64,000 nt of DNA, taken from NCBI GenBank assembly GCA_002914805.1, contig JXTB01000039.1:272696-336695 (forward strand). The letters are read 5' to 3'. This stretch comes from Parasponia andersonii (Eukaryota; Streptophyta; Magnoliopsida; Rosales; Cannabaceae). Positions 1 through 9,974 of the stretch are shown in pieces (positions within the stretch are counted from its first letter, which is position 1; each line of letters opens with the position of its first letter). Position numbers and translations under genes: made by a program. Under the pieces are notes generated by a model. The model was not told the DNA's origin, ran no database searches, and saw nothing but the letters and a program-made list of their open reading frames with translations.

Positions 1-448
1 ATTGCTCATGCTACTTTGTTTTGTGCAGCCTCAGCAGAAGAAAACAGGTTTGAGCTGCACCTGTCGGCTGGGCGGCTCAAAAGCCTAGAGGGGATCATAA
101 TCTTCAGCTCTCCGGGGGAATGCAGGCATATTTAAGTCGTCCTCAACCCCCTAACAATGAACCTGATGCCCAGGATGGTTTCATACTTTCCCTTCCCCTT
201 GGATACCTGGGTCATCACCAAGCACCTGAGGAGTCGACTCGACGCCTCCGCCCTGAACTGATTTCGCCGGGATGAAAACTTCCGGATCACCATGGTGAGT
301 TAGCAGGTTGCGGCTTCAAGCTAGTTGGCGGGCACCAACGATCTGGTAGCGCCGTCCAATCACGAGCTCGAGGAGGCCGTGAGGCTTGTGGCTGCGGAGT
401 GCGTCAGGCTTCGCAAGGAAGAAAACACCGCCCCCAAGAGGGCTAGGG

Positions 449-527
449 GTGAGTTTATTTTCAAATCTTTGAGTCCTTGTGGGTCGGACTGCGACCGCAA
501 ACTAATCTCGTTGTTTATTCTTCACAG
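449..527 (+). other. Intron of the antisense gene (copy 1)
   Basis: It begins GTGAGT and ends TTCTTCACAG. The same intron is present in copy 2 at 32948-33025 with GTGGGT and TTTGCAG ends. Splicing joins g+gt into a Gly codon and keeps the long downstream frame open. Confidence 0.7.
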
Positions 528-1282
528 GTTCTGAGACGGGCCCGTCGGCTGGCCCCTCACCCGTCAAAGGGGGAGCCGTAGCACTTAAAGCTCATGCCAA
601 GGCATCTGCTGGCCGGCGCCTCGTGGTGCTCTCGGGAGGAGCAAAACCAGTGGTCCCCCGCTCCGACGCAGGTGGATCTCCACCCGGGGGACCGTCTGCC
701 ATCCCGATCGTGCGCGAGGAAGAGACGATGCCAAGTTCGATTGGGGGGTCTGCAGCAGTGATCTCGCCCACCCCTGACTCTGGTTCAAAATCGAGTGTTG
801 TTAGCCTCGGTGGAGAGATCGCCGAGCTCAGTGGGGGAGCTCCAAGATTGAAGTCCAGACTCTCCTCCCCTCCCTCGGTCCCTACAAAGCGACAACGCGA
901 GGTCGGCTCATCCAATGAGGAAGAGGGCCGGGTGGAGAAGAGGGTCAGGGTCATCCTTTCATCTGACAGTGACGATGATGGGGCGACACTGACCCTTCTA
1001 AGGAGAAAACGGTCAGCATGCGGAGGCCAGCCCAGAGGAGGTGCACCGCCTCCCACCATGGCCGACGGCGTTCCTGATGGCTCCGGACCTCCCTCGGTCC
1101 GTATCGCCCTTGCTCTGGAGGCGTGCCCGGTGGGCGGAGAGGACGCCCTTATAGCTAGCGAGGCGGGGCCGTGTTCCCCAGGTGTGGGCGACACTCAAAG
1201 GGATGGTCCAGCCACGGAGCCGGAGCTGGAGGCCCTTACGTCAGAGAATGTCGAGCTCGTCACCACCTGCACTCTCGCGTAG

Positions 1283-1362
1283 GTTTGTTACATTCGGGTG
1301 CTTTTATGTTTTTCAACATCTTTGGTAAATGCTGACCCCCTCCTTTGTTGTCTAACTTACAG
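1283..1362 (+). other. Second visible intron of the antisense gene (copy 1)
   Basis: It begins GTTTGT after TAG and ends TCTAACTTACAG. Removing it joins two frames that are in phase. The stop codon TAG occupies the last exon codon, where a CAG|GT donor context would be expected. Confidence 0.65.
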
Positions 1363-2445
1363 CTGCCCGCCATCCAGTCCTTCTACTTTGCTCACGTCAG
1401 GGATCTGACAGAGGAGCTGAGCTCCTATTCTGCACTAGTCGAGCGCAGCGAGGCTGCCCTTGCCGAATTGAGGTCTGACTTCGATGTATATCGGGGCCTC
1501 GAGGAAGCGAGGGTTAGCAACGTGGTGGAACATGCTCTGAGTGTCGAGAGAGCCAGACGCGAGGAGCTGGCTGCGAGACTGGCTCAGGCAGAGGCCGACA
1601 AGCTTGCCCAATCCGAAGCCGCCAGACTGGCTCAGGGCGAGCTGAGGATCAAGGAGCAAGAGCTACAGAGCGCGGGGGCAGAGATGGGACTAGCCTTTAT
1701 TACTCGTGACCAGGCTGTTGAGGACGCCAAGGAAGCGAGAAAAGCTGAGGCAGTAGCCAAGCTAGAAGCTCATGCTCTGCAATGCAGACTTTTCCGGTCC
1801 CATGAGGTAAACCGATATCTCTTTTTGGACCATAAAAATCTGATGGGTGCTCAGGTGGAGATGTCTCGTAAACATTGCGAGGACCTCGCTGGTATTAACT
1901 CTTTATTGGTCGACTTATCACAGTGGTAGGCGGAACTCAGATTGGCGGCGCTGAAGGATAGACTGGCGGATACGGAGAAGTTAAAAACAAGGTACCAGAG
2001 GCAGGTGGACGTTCTTTCTGCGGAAAGTTATAGGTCTGGCTGGGAGAATAGAGAGTTTGAAAACTACACTGAGGTGGTGACGCCAGACTAATTTGACGAT
2101 CAGAAAGGCGTCGAGAGGGACCACCACTCCGTCAAGCACTACATGCAGCAGCTCGGGGACGAGATCAGAATCACATACCCAGCTGACGTGCTGGAGATGC
2201 TTGCTGCGGAGAAGGATGGGCCCTCTACATCTGCCCCTGGTGCCGTAGAGCTTGTCCCTACTTCTGGTCCGCCAGATCGAACTCCAGAAGCCCTGGACAT
2301 TCAGCCTAGCCTCGGGGTCTCAACTGGTGAAGGGTCTGGCGCGGTCGTTGTATCTAGTGACGAATCTAATCCGGCCACGCCACCCTTCTCCGAGGCTGGT
2401 CCAAGCGCTGGGGTTGGCTGTGCCTCCTCAGACGGAGGTAACTAA

Positions 2446-3251
2446 GACCCCCAATTTTGTATATTTGTAAAGCTAATCATTCATTGTAACCCTTCGAATA
2501 AATAATAAGAAACGCGCCACCACTTTTAGCCTGTTTTCTTTCGCATCCGACCGTCTGTATAAATAATTGTAAGGACTCGATTTCGGATTATTAGTGAGCC
2601 TTTCTTGGGTCATGATTATTTGGACTAGCTCTGGAAATAGGGGTGCAAGTTTTGGCTCATCCGGTTTTGCAGAAGTATAACTCTCGTTATAACTTGTTTT
2701 GGCAGAGTTCGACCCACGTGTGTGGCTGGATTTCTCCGACCTCAAATGGGACTGTGCTCGGAACTAGGTCCAGGGATTGGTCGACCATTGCTTAGACCCG
2801 TTGTTGCAAAGGAGAAGGCCTGGGCTTGGCTCTTATCGGGAACAAACAGGGCATTATCATTTCGACGTCTCCTTAAGAGTCTGCTCTAAACCTTCACCTC
2901 GCAAATAGGGCTCATGAGTGCTCACCACCATTATCCGCACACTTTGTATTTCTAGGACATAATAAATAGGTTTTAATCTTGATTTCTATTTTCACGTTTG
3001 GTTTGTCTCTGGACTACTTCCAACGGGTAGACTCCAAATCCGTTCAAATCCTGACCATGCAAAGATAGATCTTCCCCTGGCTAGAGTCTATTTCCCTTTA
3101 ACTTTTCGTGTAATCAAAACATTCCTTAGGGAGGGTCCACTTCCAACGGGTGGATTCTGATCCTGCCTTTCTTTAGCTCTTCGTGTAGCTAAAAGTATTC
3201 CTTTGGGGGGTCCGCTGGCTAGCTTTTTGGTTGCACGCCCCTTTTTCCTTT
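2446..3251. other. 3' flank of the antisense gene and spacer inside the Tat element
   Basis: Directly after the stop codon of the antisense gene (2443-2445) the plus strand contains AATAAATAATAAG at 2498-2510, a poly(A)-signal-like sequence. The rest shows short internal similarities such as CCACTTCCAACGGGTGGATTC (compare about 3018 and 3138), but no reading frame that can be supported. Confidence 0.5.
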
Positions 3252-3545
3252 GTACGTTTTCTTAGGTCATCGACAAGTGTCTTTTTGCACGATTCAACTC
3301 CCAGAGTACGATCGTTTTCGAGGTTTGCTGGCGAGTTTTTGGTGCGCAGCTATCTCTTTTTTGCACGTTTTCTCGGGTCGTCGACGAGCGACGTGAGTCC
3401 CAGAGTACGAGCTTTTTCGAGGTCTGCTAGCAAGTTTTTGTTTGCACAGCAGTTTACCCTTCGCACGTTTTCTCAGGTCGTCGACGAGCGACGTGAGTCC
3501 TAGAGTGTGAGCTTTTTCGAGGTCTGCTGGCGAGTTTTTGGTTTG
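3252..3545. repeat. Tandem repeat, ~100-111 bp unit, at least 3 copies
   Basis: Units begin at about 3252, 3363 and 3463. Each carries GYACGTTTTCT..GGTCRTCGACRAG followed by CCCAGAGTACGA and TTTTCGAGGTYTGCTRGC. The last unit enters the N gap. Tandem repeats in this position are known for Ogre-type elements, where they can seed satellite DNA. Confidence 0.85.
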
Positions 3546-4109
3546 NNNNNNNNNNNNNNNNNNNNNNNNNNNNNNNNNNNNNNNNNNNNNNNNNNNNNNN
3601 NNNNNNNNNNNNNNNNNNNNNNNNNNNNNNNNNNNNNNNNNNNNNNNNNNNNNNNNNNNNNNNNNNNNNNNNNNNNNNNNNNNNNNNNNNNNNNNNNNNN
3701 NNNNNNNNNNNNNNNNNNNNNNNNNNNNNNNNNNNNNNNNNNNNNNNNNNNNNNNNNNNNNNNNNNNNNNNNNNNNNNNNNNNNNNNNNNNNNNNNNNNN
3801 NNNNNNNNNNNNNNNNNNNNNNNNNNNNNNNNNNNNNNNNNNNNNNNNNNNNNNNNNNNNNNNNNNNNNNNNNNNNNNNNNNNNNNNNNNNNNNNNNNNN
3901 NNNNNNNNNNNNNNNNNNNNNNNNNNNNNNNNNNNNNNNNNNNNNNNNNNNNNNNNNNNNNNNNNNNNNNNNNNNNNNNNNNNNNNNNNNNNNNNNNNNN
4001 NNNNNNNNNNNNNNNNNNNNNNNNNNNNNNNNNNNNNNNNNNNNNNNNNNNNNNNNNNNNNNNNNNNNNNNNNNNNNNNNNNNNNNNNNNNNNNNNNNNN
4101 NNNNNNNNN
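3546..4109. other. Assembly gap (564 N)
   Basis: All bases are N. Both flanks are tandem repeats of different unit length, so the gap was most likely caused by repeat collapse within the region between pol and the antisense gene. The N count need not equal the real length. Confidence 0.99.
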
Positions 4110-4310
4110 CCTGTGCAACTGAGGCATGGGGTCTGCAACTATGGGCGGACTCTTTTCCATAGTAGCTTAAAACATTGGGTCTGCCTCTATGGGCAGACCT
4201 TTTCCGTAGCAGCATAAAACGTCGGGTCTACCTTTGTGGGTAGACCCCTTTTGCGTAGTAGCATAAAACTTCGAGTCTGCCTTTGTGGGTAGACCCCTTT
4301 TCCATAGCAA
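4110..4310. repeat. 48 bp tandem repeat with a hairpin in each unit (4 units visible)
   Basis: Units start near 4129, 4177, 4224 and 4273. Each contains GGGTCTRCC, a five-base loop and the reverse complement, for example GGGTCTACC...GGGTAGACCC at 4224-4247, followed by a spacer with CCTTTT..GTAGYAGCATAAAAC. The array runs into the N gap on its left side, so the true copy number is unknown. Confidence 0.85.
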
Positions 4311-4415
4311 TCCAAAAGATGAATCCATGTGGCAAAAAAGGAACTTGACCTGTTTTGGATTTAAACTTTTCACTAATATAAGCATTCACATGGTCTTACA
4401 TCATAAGTATGTGCC

Positions 4416-5671
4416 TTACACGTGATACTTCTTCAAGTGCTGAGCATTCCACATGTTCGGCATGTTTTTCCCCGTTTTCAGTTCCTTCAGGATATATGTT
4501 CCATTGTCGAGCACTTTGATTACCTCATAGGGTCCGATCCAATTGGAGTCCAGTTTTGAAGAATTCCATGTTCTAGCTTTCAGGACCCAATCCCCGGCGT
4601 TAAATCGTCGGGCACTAACCTTTTTCACATAGTAGGACCTAGCTTGCTAGTGGTATGAAACCAGGTGGACCAAAGCCATGTTTCTCATTTCTTCTAGGAG
4701 GTCTGTGTTGCGGCTTAACTGGCGCTCGTTTAGGGGGGAATCTTTTACCACTTCGGAGCGGAGGGTCGGGAGGCTGACCTCGGTCGGGATCACAGCCTCT
4801 GATCCGTAGACCATGGCGAACGGCGTTCTCCTAGTAGACCTCCGCTCTGTGGTTCGATGGGCCCACACAATGGCCGGCAGTTCTTCTAACCACTTGCCTT
4901 TAGCCTCCTGCAAGTTCTTTTTGATGTTGCTGAATATGGCTTTGTTTGTCGCATCTGCTTGGCCGTTCCCCTGGGGGTAGTTTACGGAAGAGAAACTGAG
5001 CCTTATATCATACAGCTCGCACAACTCCTTAAGCTTAGCATTTTGGAACTGCGTGCCATGGTTAGCATGTATCTCTTTTGAGATCCCGAATCGGCAGATT
5101 ATGTTCTTCCAGATGAAATTAATCGTGTCTGCCTTATTAATTGTCATGTAGGCTTCGGCCTCTACCCACTTGGTAAAATAGTCCGTGACCAGTAGGGCGT
5201 ATCTCTTTCCTCCTGGACTTCTGGGGAGCTCTCAGACGATATCCAGACCCCACTTGGTGAACGGCCAAGGAGTTATGTTCGAATGAAGAATCTCCGTGGG
5301 CTGACATTTCATCGGGGCGAACCTCTGGCATTAATCACATTTTTTTACGAATTTTTTGCCTCCGTCATCATGTATGGCCAAAAGTATCCGGCCGTTAGAG
5401 CCTTGTGGGCGAGGCTGCACCCACAAGAGTGGTTGCCACATACTCCCTCGTGGATTTCCTCCATCAATTTTTGTGCTTCGTCGGGGCCTATGCAGTGTAG
5501 CATCGGACCCATTGTCGATCTCCTGTATAACTGTTCACCCACCATTAAGTACCTGGCAGCCTTTAATCTGACTAACCTCGCTTCCCGGGGGTCTGTAGGC
5601 AGGCTCCCCAACGTCAGATACTGCGTGATGGTTCCCATCCACCCTTCGTCAGCAGCGCTGGTTGCGAACAC
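4416..5671 (-). pseudogene. Integrase of the Tat element with substituted catalytic residues
   Basis: The zinc-binding start is visible (EEIHEGVCGNH, then KCD-stop-CQRF), followed by the catalytic core (LLVTDYFTKWVEAE) and a C-terminal part with WIGPYEVIKVLDNGTYIL and WNAQHLKKYH that ends before any chromodomain. Stops occur at about 5335 (TAA), 5234 (TGA) and 4647-4649 (TAG). The second catalytic Asp is replaced: the usual DNGTQF box reads NHGTQF at about 5060. The third acidic residue, normally Glu in the NGQAE box, is Asp (NGQADATNK, about 4955). The enzyme is therefore dead by sequence as well as truncated. Confidence 0.88.
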
Positions 5672-5686
5672 GTGGTGCCCAGGGGT

Positions 5687-6223
5687 CTACGGGGGGTCCC
5701 CCATATTCCCGCCTTCTAAAAGGACTTCTATGCTTTCAGTGGTGCCCCCGATTGATGCATTCTTGGCTAGCCCGTCAGCCCTCTGGTTCATCTCCCTGGG
5801 GATCGGTTCGATATTGAAATTACCAAAATGAGCTTTTGCCCCCATGACCTTGGAGAAGTACCTGTGCAGCCTTGGTTCTTTTACTTCGAAGTCTCCCCTG
5901 ACTAGACCTGCGATCAGCTGCGAGTCGGTTTTCACGGCGATGTCCTCTACTCCGAAGTGTAGTGCCAACTCAAGGCCTTGCAACAGTGCCTCGTACTTCG
6001 CCTCGTTGTTAGTCGCCTGGAAGCTGAGCCTCAACGCATTCTCGACTCTGAGGCCCGTTGTGGATCCGTCTGTGTAGAGCGTCCAGGCTGAAGGGGGGTG
6101 AAGCTGAGACATCTGATTCAAGTCATGCCACTCGCCAAAGGATTCGATTTCCACCAGAAAATCTGCCATGACCTGTCCTTTCTTTGTCGTCCGAGGCTGA
6201 TACTCGATATCGTATGCCCCCAT
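5687..6223 (-). pseudogene. Second, archaeal-type RNase H of the Tat element
   Basis: This 178-residue stretch contains WTLYTDGSTTG (first acidic residue), ATNNEAKYEALLQGLELAL (catalytic Glu), VKTDSQLIAG (third acidic residue) and IPREMNQRADGLAKNAS near the end. That motif series is typical of the extra RNase H gained by the Tat lineage. The loop after DGS is shorter than usual, as if about ten residues were deleted. The reading frame is intact here, but the upstream and downstream parts of pol are broken. Confidence 0.85.
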
Positions 6224-6244
6224 CTGGTTGGCCCATTTGGTCAG

Positions 6245-6592
6245 TCATCCCGACAAGTCTGGTTTGGCCAAGATTTGACGGATGGGGAAATCCATATACA
6301 TAGTGACCGAGTGCACCTTCAAATACTGTCGGAGCTTCTTTTTAGCGTTGACCAGAGCGAGGACCAGCTTTTCTGCCACACTGTATCGGGTTTCGGCATC
6401 TAGGAGCATGCGTCTTATATAAAACACCAGCTTCTGTTTACCGTCTTGCTCGATGAATAGTACGGTGTTGATCGCTACTTCGGACATCGCTAAATAGGCG
6501 TACAGATGCTCCCCCTCTGACGGGAAATCCAGGATAGGTGAGTGACTCAGATACAGCTTGAGGTCTGCCAGTGCCCTGTCCTGTTCTTCCCC
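6245..6592 (-). pseudogene. RNase H (first, RT-linked) of the Tat element
   Basis: The minus strand reads MSEVAINTVLF near the start and LLDAETRYSVAEKLVLALV in the middle, followed by a KPDLSG ending. This is the RNase H-like domain that follows RT in gypsy elements. It is separated from RT by TAG at 6593-6595 and from the next domain by TGA near 6245. In the element it would remove RNA from RNA-DNA hybrids; many Tat elements carry this domain in degenerate form and add a second RNase H, as is seen here. Confidence 0.75.
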
Positions 6593-6595
6593 CTA

Positions 6596-7669
6596 GATGA
6601 CAGTAGAGTTTTTCTTCAAGCATTGGAAAAAAGGCTTGCATCGGTCGGGCATATTGGATACGAATTGGCTGAGAGCGGCTACCTTCCCGGCTAGGCGTTG
6701 GACCTCTCGAACGGATAATGGTCTCTGCACATTCGCGATCGAGGTCAGCTGGGTCGGATTTGCTTCAATACCCCTCCGGCTCACGATATGCCCCAAGAAT
6801 TGCCCAGAGGATACCCCAAATGTACATTTCTTGGATTCAGACGCATCTGATGCTAGGAGTCCTAGACTTTTGTAAGTAGGTCCACGGAGTCTATCAGACT
6901 TAGGAGGGACGAGAAGTGCTGGTACAGCAGCTACATCTGGAGGTATCAGATTCCTAGTAGCCTAGCGAATATCTTATTCATGAACCTTTGGTAGGTTGCC
7001 CCCATGTTCTTCAGGCCAAACGGCATATGCTTGTAGTAGTACAGACCTCGCTCTATGATAAAAGCCGTGTGGATCTGGTCTTCCGCGTATAGGGGGATCT
7101 GGTTGTATCCGGAGTAGGCATCCAAAAAGCTCATTCTATTGAATCCCGCCGTTCCGTCTACCATTTGGTCGATTCTTGGCAGGGGGAAACTATCCTTCGG
7201 GCAGGCCTTGTTCAGGTTGGTGAAGTCTATACAAATACGGTCGTTACCGTTTTTCTTTCACCACTACGGGGTTGGAGACCCATCGTGGGTATATGCATTC
7301 CTTGATCAGACCGCTCTCCAGCAACTTTTCTACCTCCTTGTTGATCGCCTTGTTTTTCTCTGGTGCAAACCTTCGGGGTTTCTGCTTGACGGATGGGAAA
7401 TAGGGATCTATGTTGAGGTGGTGGCAGGAGTGTTCGGGGTCTATCCCAGGCAAATCATCGTGAGACCACGCGAAGACATCCTCATTCTACTTCAGGAATT
7501 CCAGCATCTTGTTCTTTTGCTCCTCGGATAACAAGGCCCCGATCAGAACCGCCTTCGCCGGCTCTGCCTCTTTCAAAAAGACCGCTACCAGCTCCTCGAT
7601 CGTGGACTCCGAACCGTCAGACTCTTCTTCGATTCGCTTCATGTACGCTGGCAGGCGGTCCTTTGATTG
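6596..7669 (-). pseudogene. Reverse transcriptase (Ty3/gypsy), broken and lacking a visible catalytic box
   Basis: Reading from 7669 gives the linker with NEDVFAWSHDDLPGI, then the N-terminal RT block (KNKAINKEVEKLL), a one-base frameshift near 7254, and then LNKACPKDSFPLPRID and MSFLDAYSGYNQI, which contains the first catalytic Asp. FGLKNMGATYQRFMN is also clear. After FARLLG (about 6960) the expected Y-V-D-D loop cannot be found in any frame: the next ~100 bases contain several stops, and recognisable RT returns at FLGHIVSRRGIEANP (about 6800). Stops include TAG at 7487-7489 and at 6593-6595. The copy is inactive. Confidence 0.85.
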
Positions 7670-7672
7670 CTA

Positions 7673-8349
7673 CCCGTCCCTGGTTGCAGCGCTTGCACCC
7701 GCATCGGCTCTCCTCAGGGCGGCTAAAAAGCATTTCTTTGCATAGGCCTGGTCTCCCTTGATGTCAATCGTGTATATACCATCCTTTGACAGACATCTCA
7801 AGACCTGGTGGAGGGTGGACGCGACTCCATGCATGGCGCGGATCCATCCCCTTCCCATAATGACGTTGAAGGAGAACTGGCAGTCTATGACGACGAAGTC
7901 CACGTCCAAGCTCCTCTCAGCTGCGCAGACATTAAGGGTCACGACGCCCTATGGGCAGACCCTCATGCTGTCGAAAGTGAACAGCGGTTGACAGGTCAGC
8001 CTGAGTGCGCTTCTATCCAAACCCATGTTCTTGAATGTGCTGAGGAATAGGATATTGACACTGCTTCCACCATCGACCAAGACCCTTCCAACCAATGCGG
8101 AGCCGATCTGCAGTTTAATCACCAAGGGATCATCATAAAGACGGTGCACCGTGGTTAGATCTTGCTGGGTGAAAACGATGGGGGCAGCGGGTGTGCAGCT
8201 TTCTCCCGACATCAAGTGATTGACGGAGTGGCCCATCCCCCTCAAGCACTTCACCCTATCCTCGGCTCTTTTGAGGCATCTTTCTTTTTCTTCTTGATCG
8301 TGGGTCGGCTCTGACCTACCCACAATGGTCGGCACTATCCTCAGGGTCT
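7673..8349 (-). pseudogene. Retrotransposon aspartic protease, broken
   Basis: The minus-strand frame continuing from gag contains VLVDGGSSVNILF around 8090-8050. This is the active-site loop of the retroelement aspartic protease; D-G-G-S-S in place of D-T/S-G is common in Tat elements. A second conserved part, FNVIMGRGWI, lies near 7850. The frame is cut by TAG at 7949-7951 and 7670-7672, with homologous reading on both sides of each stop. The enzyme would have processed the Gag-Pol polyprotein. Confidence 0.8.
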
Positions 8350-9876
8350 GCTCTCCTGACCCAGAGGCTTGGGCCTGCTTCCCTTTCTCAGTCTTGGCGA
8401 TATCTTGCAGCGGCTGGGCTCCATCGGTTTTCACATACTGCTTCAACCTACCAGCGTGGATCGCCAACATGAGCTGAGCATAAAGATTGCGGCAGCAGAA
8501 GGTGTCGTGCCCGAAGTCTTTATGGAACTGGCAGTACCTGTTCCTGTTCTTCATATGTTCAGGGACGCCAGATTTAGGTGGATCTTTGAAAATGCTCCTA
8601 TCCTTGTTTTGGAGGTAGATCACGTCGATCGGCGTGTTGAGCTCATACTTAGGAAGAGGGTCACGGGTCATCTTCCTCCTCTTGCCTCCCTCCAGACCGT
8701 CTCGGATAGGGACTTCCTACTTAGGAGCCGGCCCCTGGCCCGGTGAGGGCCTCTTCACCCCTTGCGGGGCCTGGGGTTGTACTGGTGTCGTTGTTATTAC
8801 GGCAAAGGTCTTGGGCACCTTCTGGTGGCTTTCCAGCACCATGAATACCCTTTCTGACTTTGCTTGGATGTCCGTCATATCGTACGGAAGATTTAGAAGG
8901 AGGTGGTCCGATAGCATTGATCCTGGCTACAGGCTCCGGACGAACGAGCCTGCGGCTTGGACCGAATCGGCGTTATGAACCAGTGACATTACCTCGAGAA
9001 AACGCGAGAGGTACTCCCGCGGGGATTCATCTGCGGCCTGCTCCAAACGGTCTAGGTCTCGCATGGTTTTTTGTTGCCTTCGGACACCTGCGTACTGTTT
9101 CAGGAAAAGTTTGCAGAAGTCTTCGAACCCGTTTATGGACTTTTCCAGGAGCTGCCTGAACCATAGCAGGGCTGGTCCCGCAAGGGTCGTAGAGAAAACT
9201 TTGCAGGTCACGGCCTCGTCCCTGGTCTCCAAAGCCATCTTCTGCTAGAAGTGATATATATGGTCGAGAGGGTCAGTTTTCCCCTCGAACGGCCTGAAGG
9301 TCGGGGTCGTGAAATCCCTTGGTCTGGGTTTCATCTGGATCCAGTCAGCGAAGGCCGTCCGGTTGATGCCTCGTACAGTTTGTTCTGCCAGATCATCGGG
9401 GGTCTGGCTGTGATGGTTGTCGAGTCTCTTACTCAACTCTGCCATCATCTCTTGCTTCCAGTCGAGGGGCGTACCCCCAGGGCTTTCATGGTGTCTTCTG
9501 CCCGTTGCTCCCCTGTTTTGGAAATGTCTCGACTGGCTTTGCCATGCCCCCTACATCCGTGACCCGGATAGGGTGGGAGCTTCTCCCCGCGGTTGGCTTC
9601 CGAACTCTTGTTGGACTTCTTCGTCGAAATCTTCCCTCTCTGGGTCCTATCCTCACTCGCCAGCAACCCTTCAAGGTGAGCGTTATCTCTGCATACCTCT
9701 ACGACCTCGTCCCTCAAACCCAGAATGGCTTCATGGGCCATGTCTGCCTTCCGGTTTGCTTCCGCAAGGGCGGCGAGCATCTGATACAGCTTCTGCTCCA
9801 AATCCGGTCGCGTTTCTCAGGAGCTCCCTTTGGCTTTGGGATGTGTGCTCCTGGTTGTCATCCTTGAGGGTGCCAT
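8350..9876 (-). pseudogene. gag: gag (Tat-type retrotransposon capsid), broken
   Basis: Translation can be followed from an ATG at 9876, about 100 bases inside the LTR, to a cysteine/histidine cluster near 8560. The cluster reads YCQFHKDFGHDTFCC, the usual C..H...GH....C knuckle of plant Tat Gag. The central part carries the retrotransposon Gag core (LAGPALLWFRQL, then a segment ending in EYLSRFLEV). The frame is interrupted by TGA at 9817-9819, by a frameshift near 9445, and by TAG at 9245-9247, 8927-8929 and 8717-8719. Reading resumes in the same frame after each TAG. The product would have formed the virus-like particle that packages element RNA; this copy cannot make it. Confidence 0.85.
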
Positions 9877-9950
9877 CAAATATTGTATGGCTTTTTTGTT
9901 CGTGGAGAGTGCGATCGTGAGTCTCCTACTCTTTTTCCCACACTCAATTG

Positions 9951-9974
9951 TGTTTCCCATAGACGGCGTCAAAC
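9951..9974 (-). promoter_or_regulatory. Primer-binding-site-like sequence next to the 5' LTR
   Basis: Immediately inside the LTR the minus strand reads GTTTGACGCCGTCTATGGGA. This resembles the TGGCGCCGTCTGTGGGA-type primer site often found in plant gypsy elements, with two changes. The tRNA it pairs with cannot be settled by eye. Confidence 0.5.

Larger units (their letters stand above)
1..2445 (+). pseudogene. Antisense ORF gene of the Tat element, copy 1 (spliced, first exon missing, many stops)
   Basis: One reading frame can be followed through three exons: 29-448, 528-1282 and 1363-2445. The introns are 79 and 80 bp long, start with GT and end with CACAG or TTACAG. A Gly codon split 1+2 across the first of them restores the frame exactly, and the second falls between complete codons. 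Bases 1-28 are the tail of an upstream intron ending TTGTGCAG. The middle is Ser/Pro/Gly-rich and acidic. The 1363-1930 part is rich in Ala, Glu and Arg and looks like a long coiled coil. The C-terminal tail (2143-2445) is acidic and low-complexity. In-frame stops lie at 133-135 (TAA), about 259 (TGA), about 301 (TAG), 322-324 (TAG), 1280-1282 (TAG), 1927-1929 (TAG) and 2089-2091 (TAA). Function is unknown; the family is often labelled putative gypsy-type transposon protein. Confidence 0.75.

Noticed and set aside
592-1194. Open frame of 200 codons on the minus strand in the antisense-gene region
   Set aside because: It is a shadow of the GC-rich plus-strand exon; the plus-strand frame links to neighbouring exons through splice sites and to copy 2, while the minus frame does not.
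3294-4217. Long open frames across 3500-4217 on both strands
   Set aside because: They are created by the N gap, which contains no stop codons; the sequence is unknown there.
5283-5831. 182-codon plus-strand frame opposite integrase/RNase H
   Set aside because: It is the reverse shadow of pol; the minus strand has clear protein motifs and the plus frame has none.
9417-9920. 167-codon plus-strand frame opposite gag
   Set aside because: It is the reverse shadow of gag; no family features, and the minus strand carries Gag.
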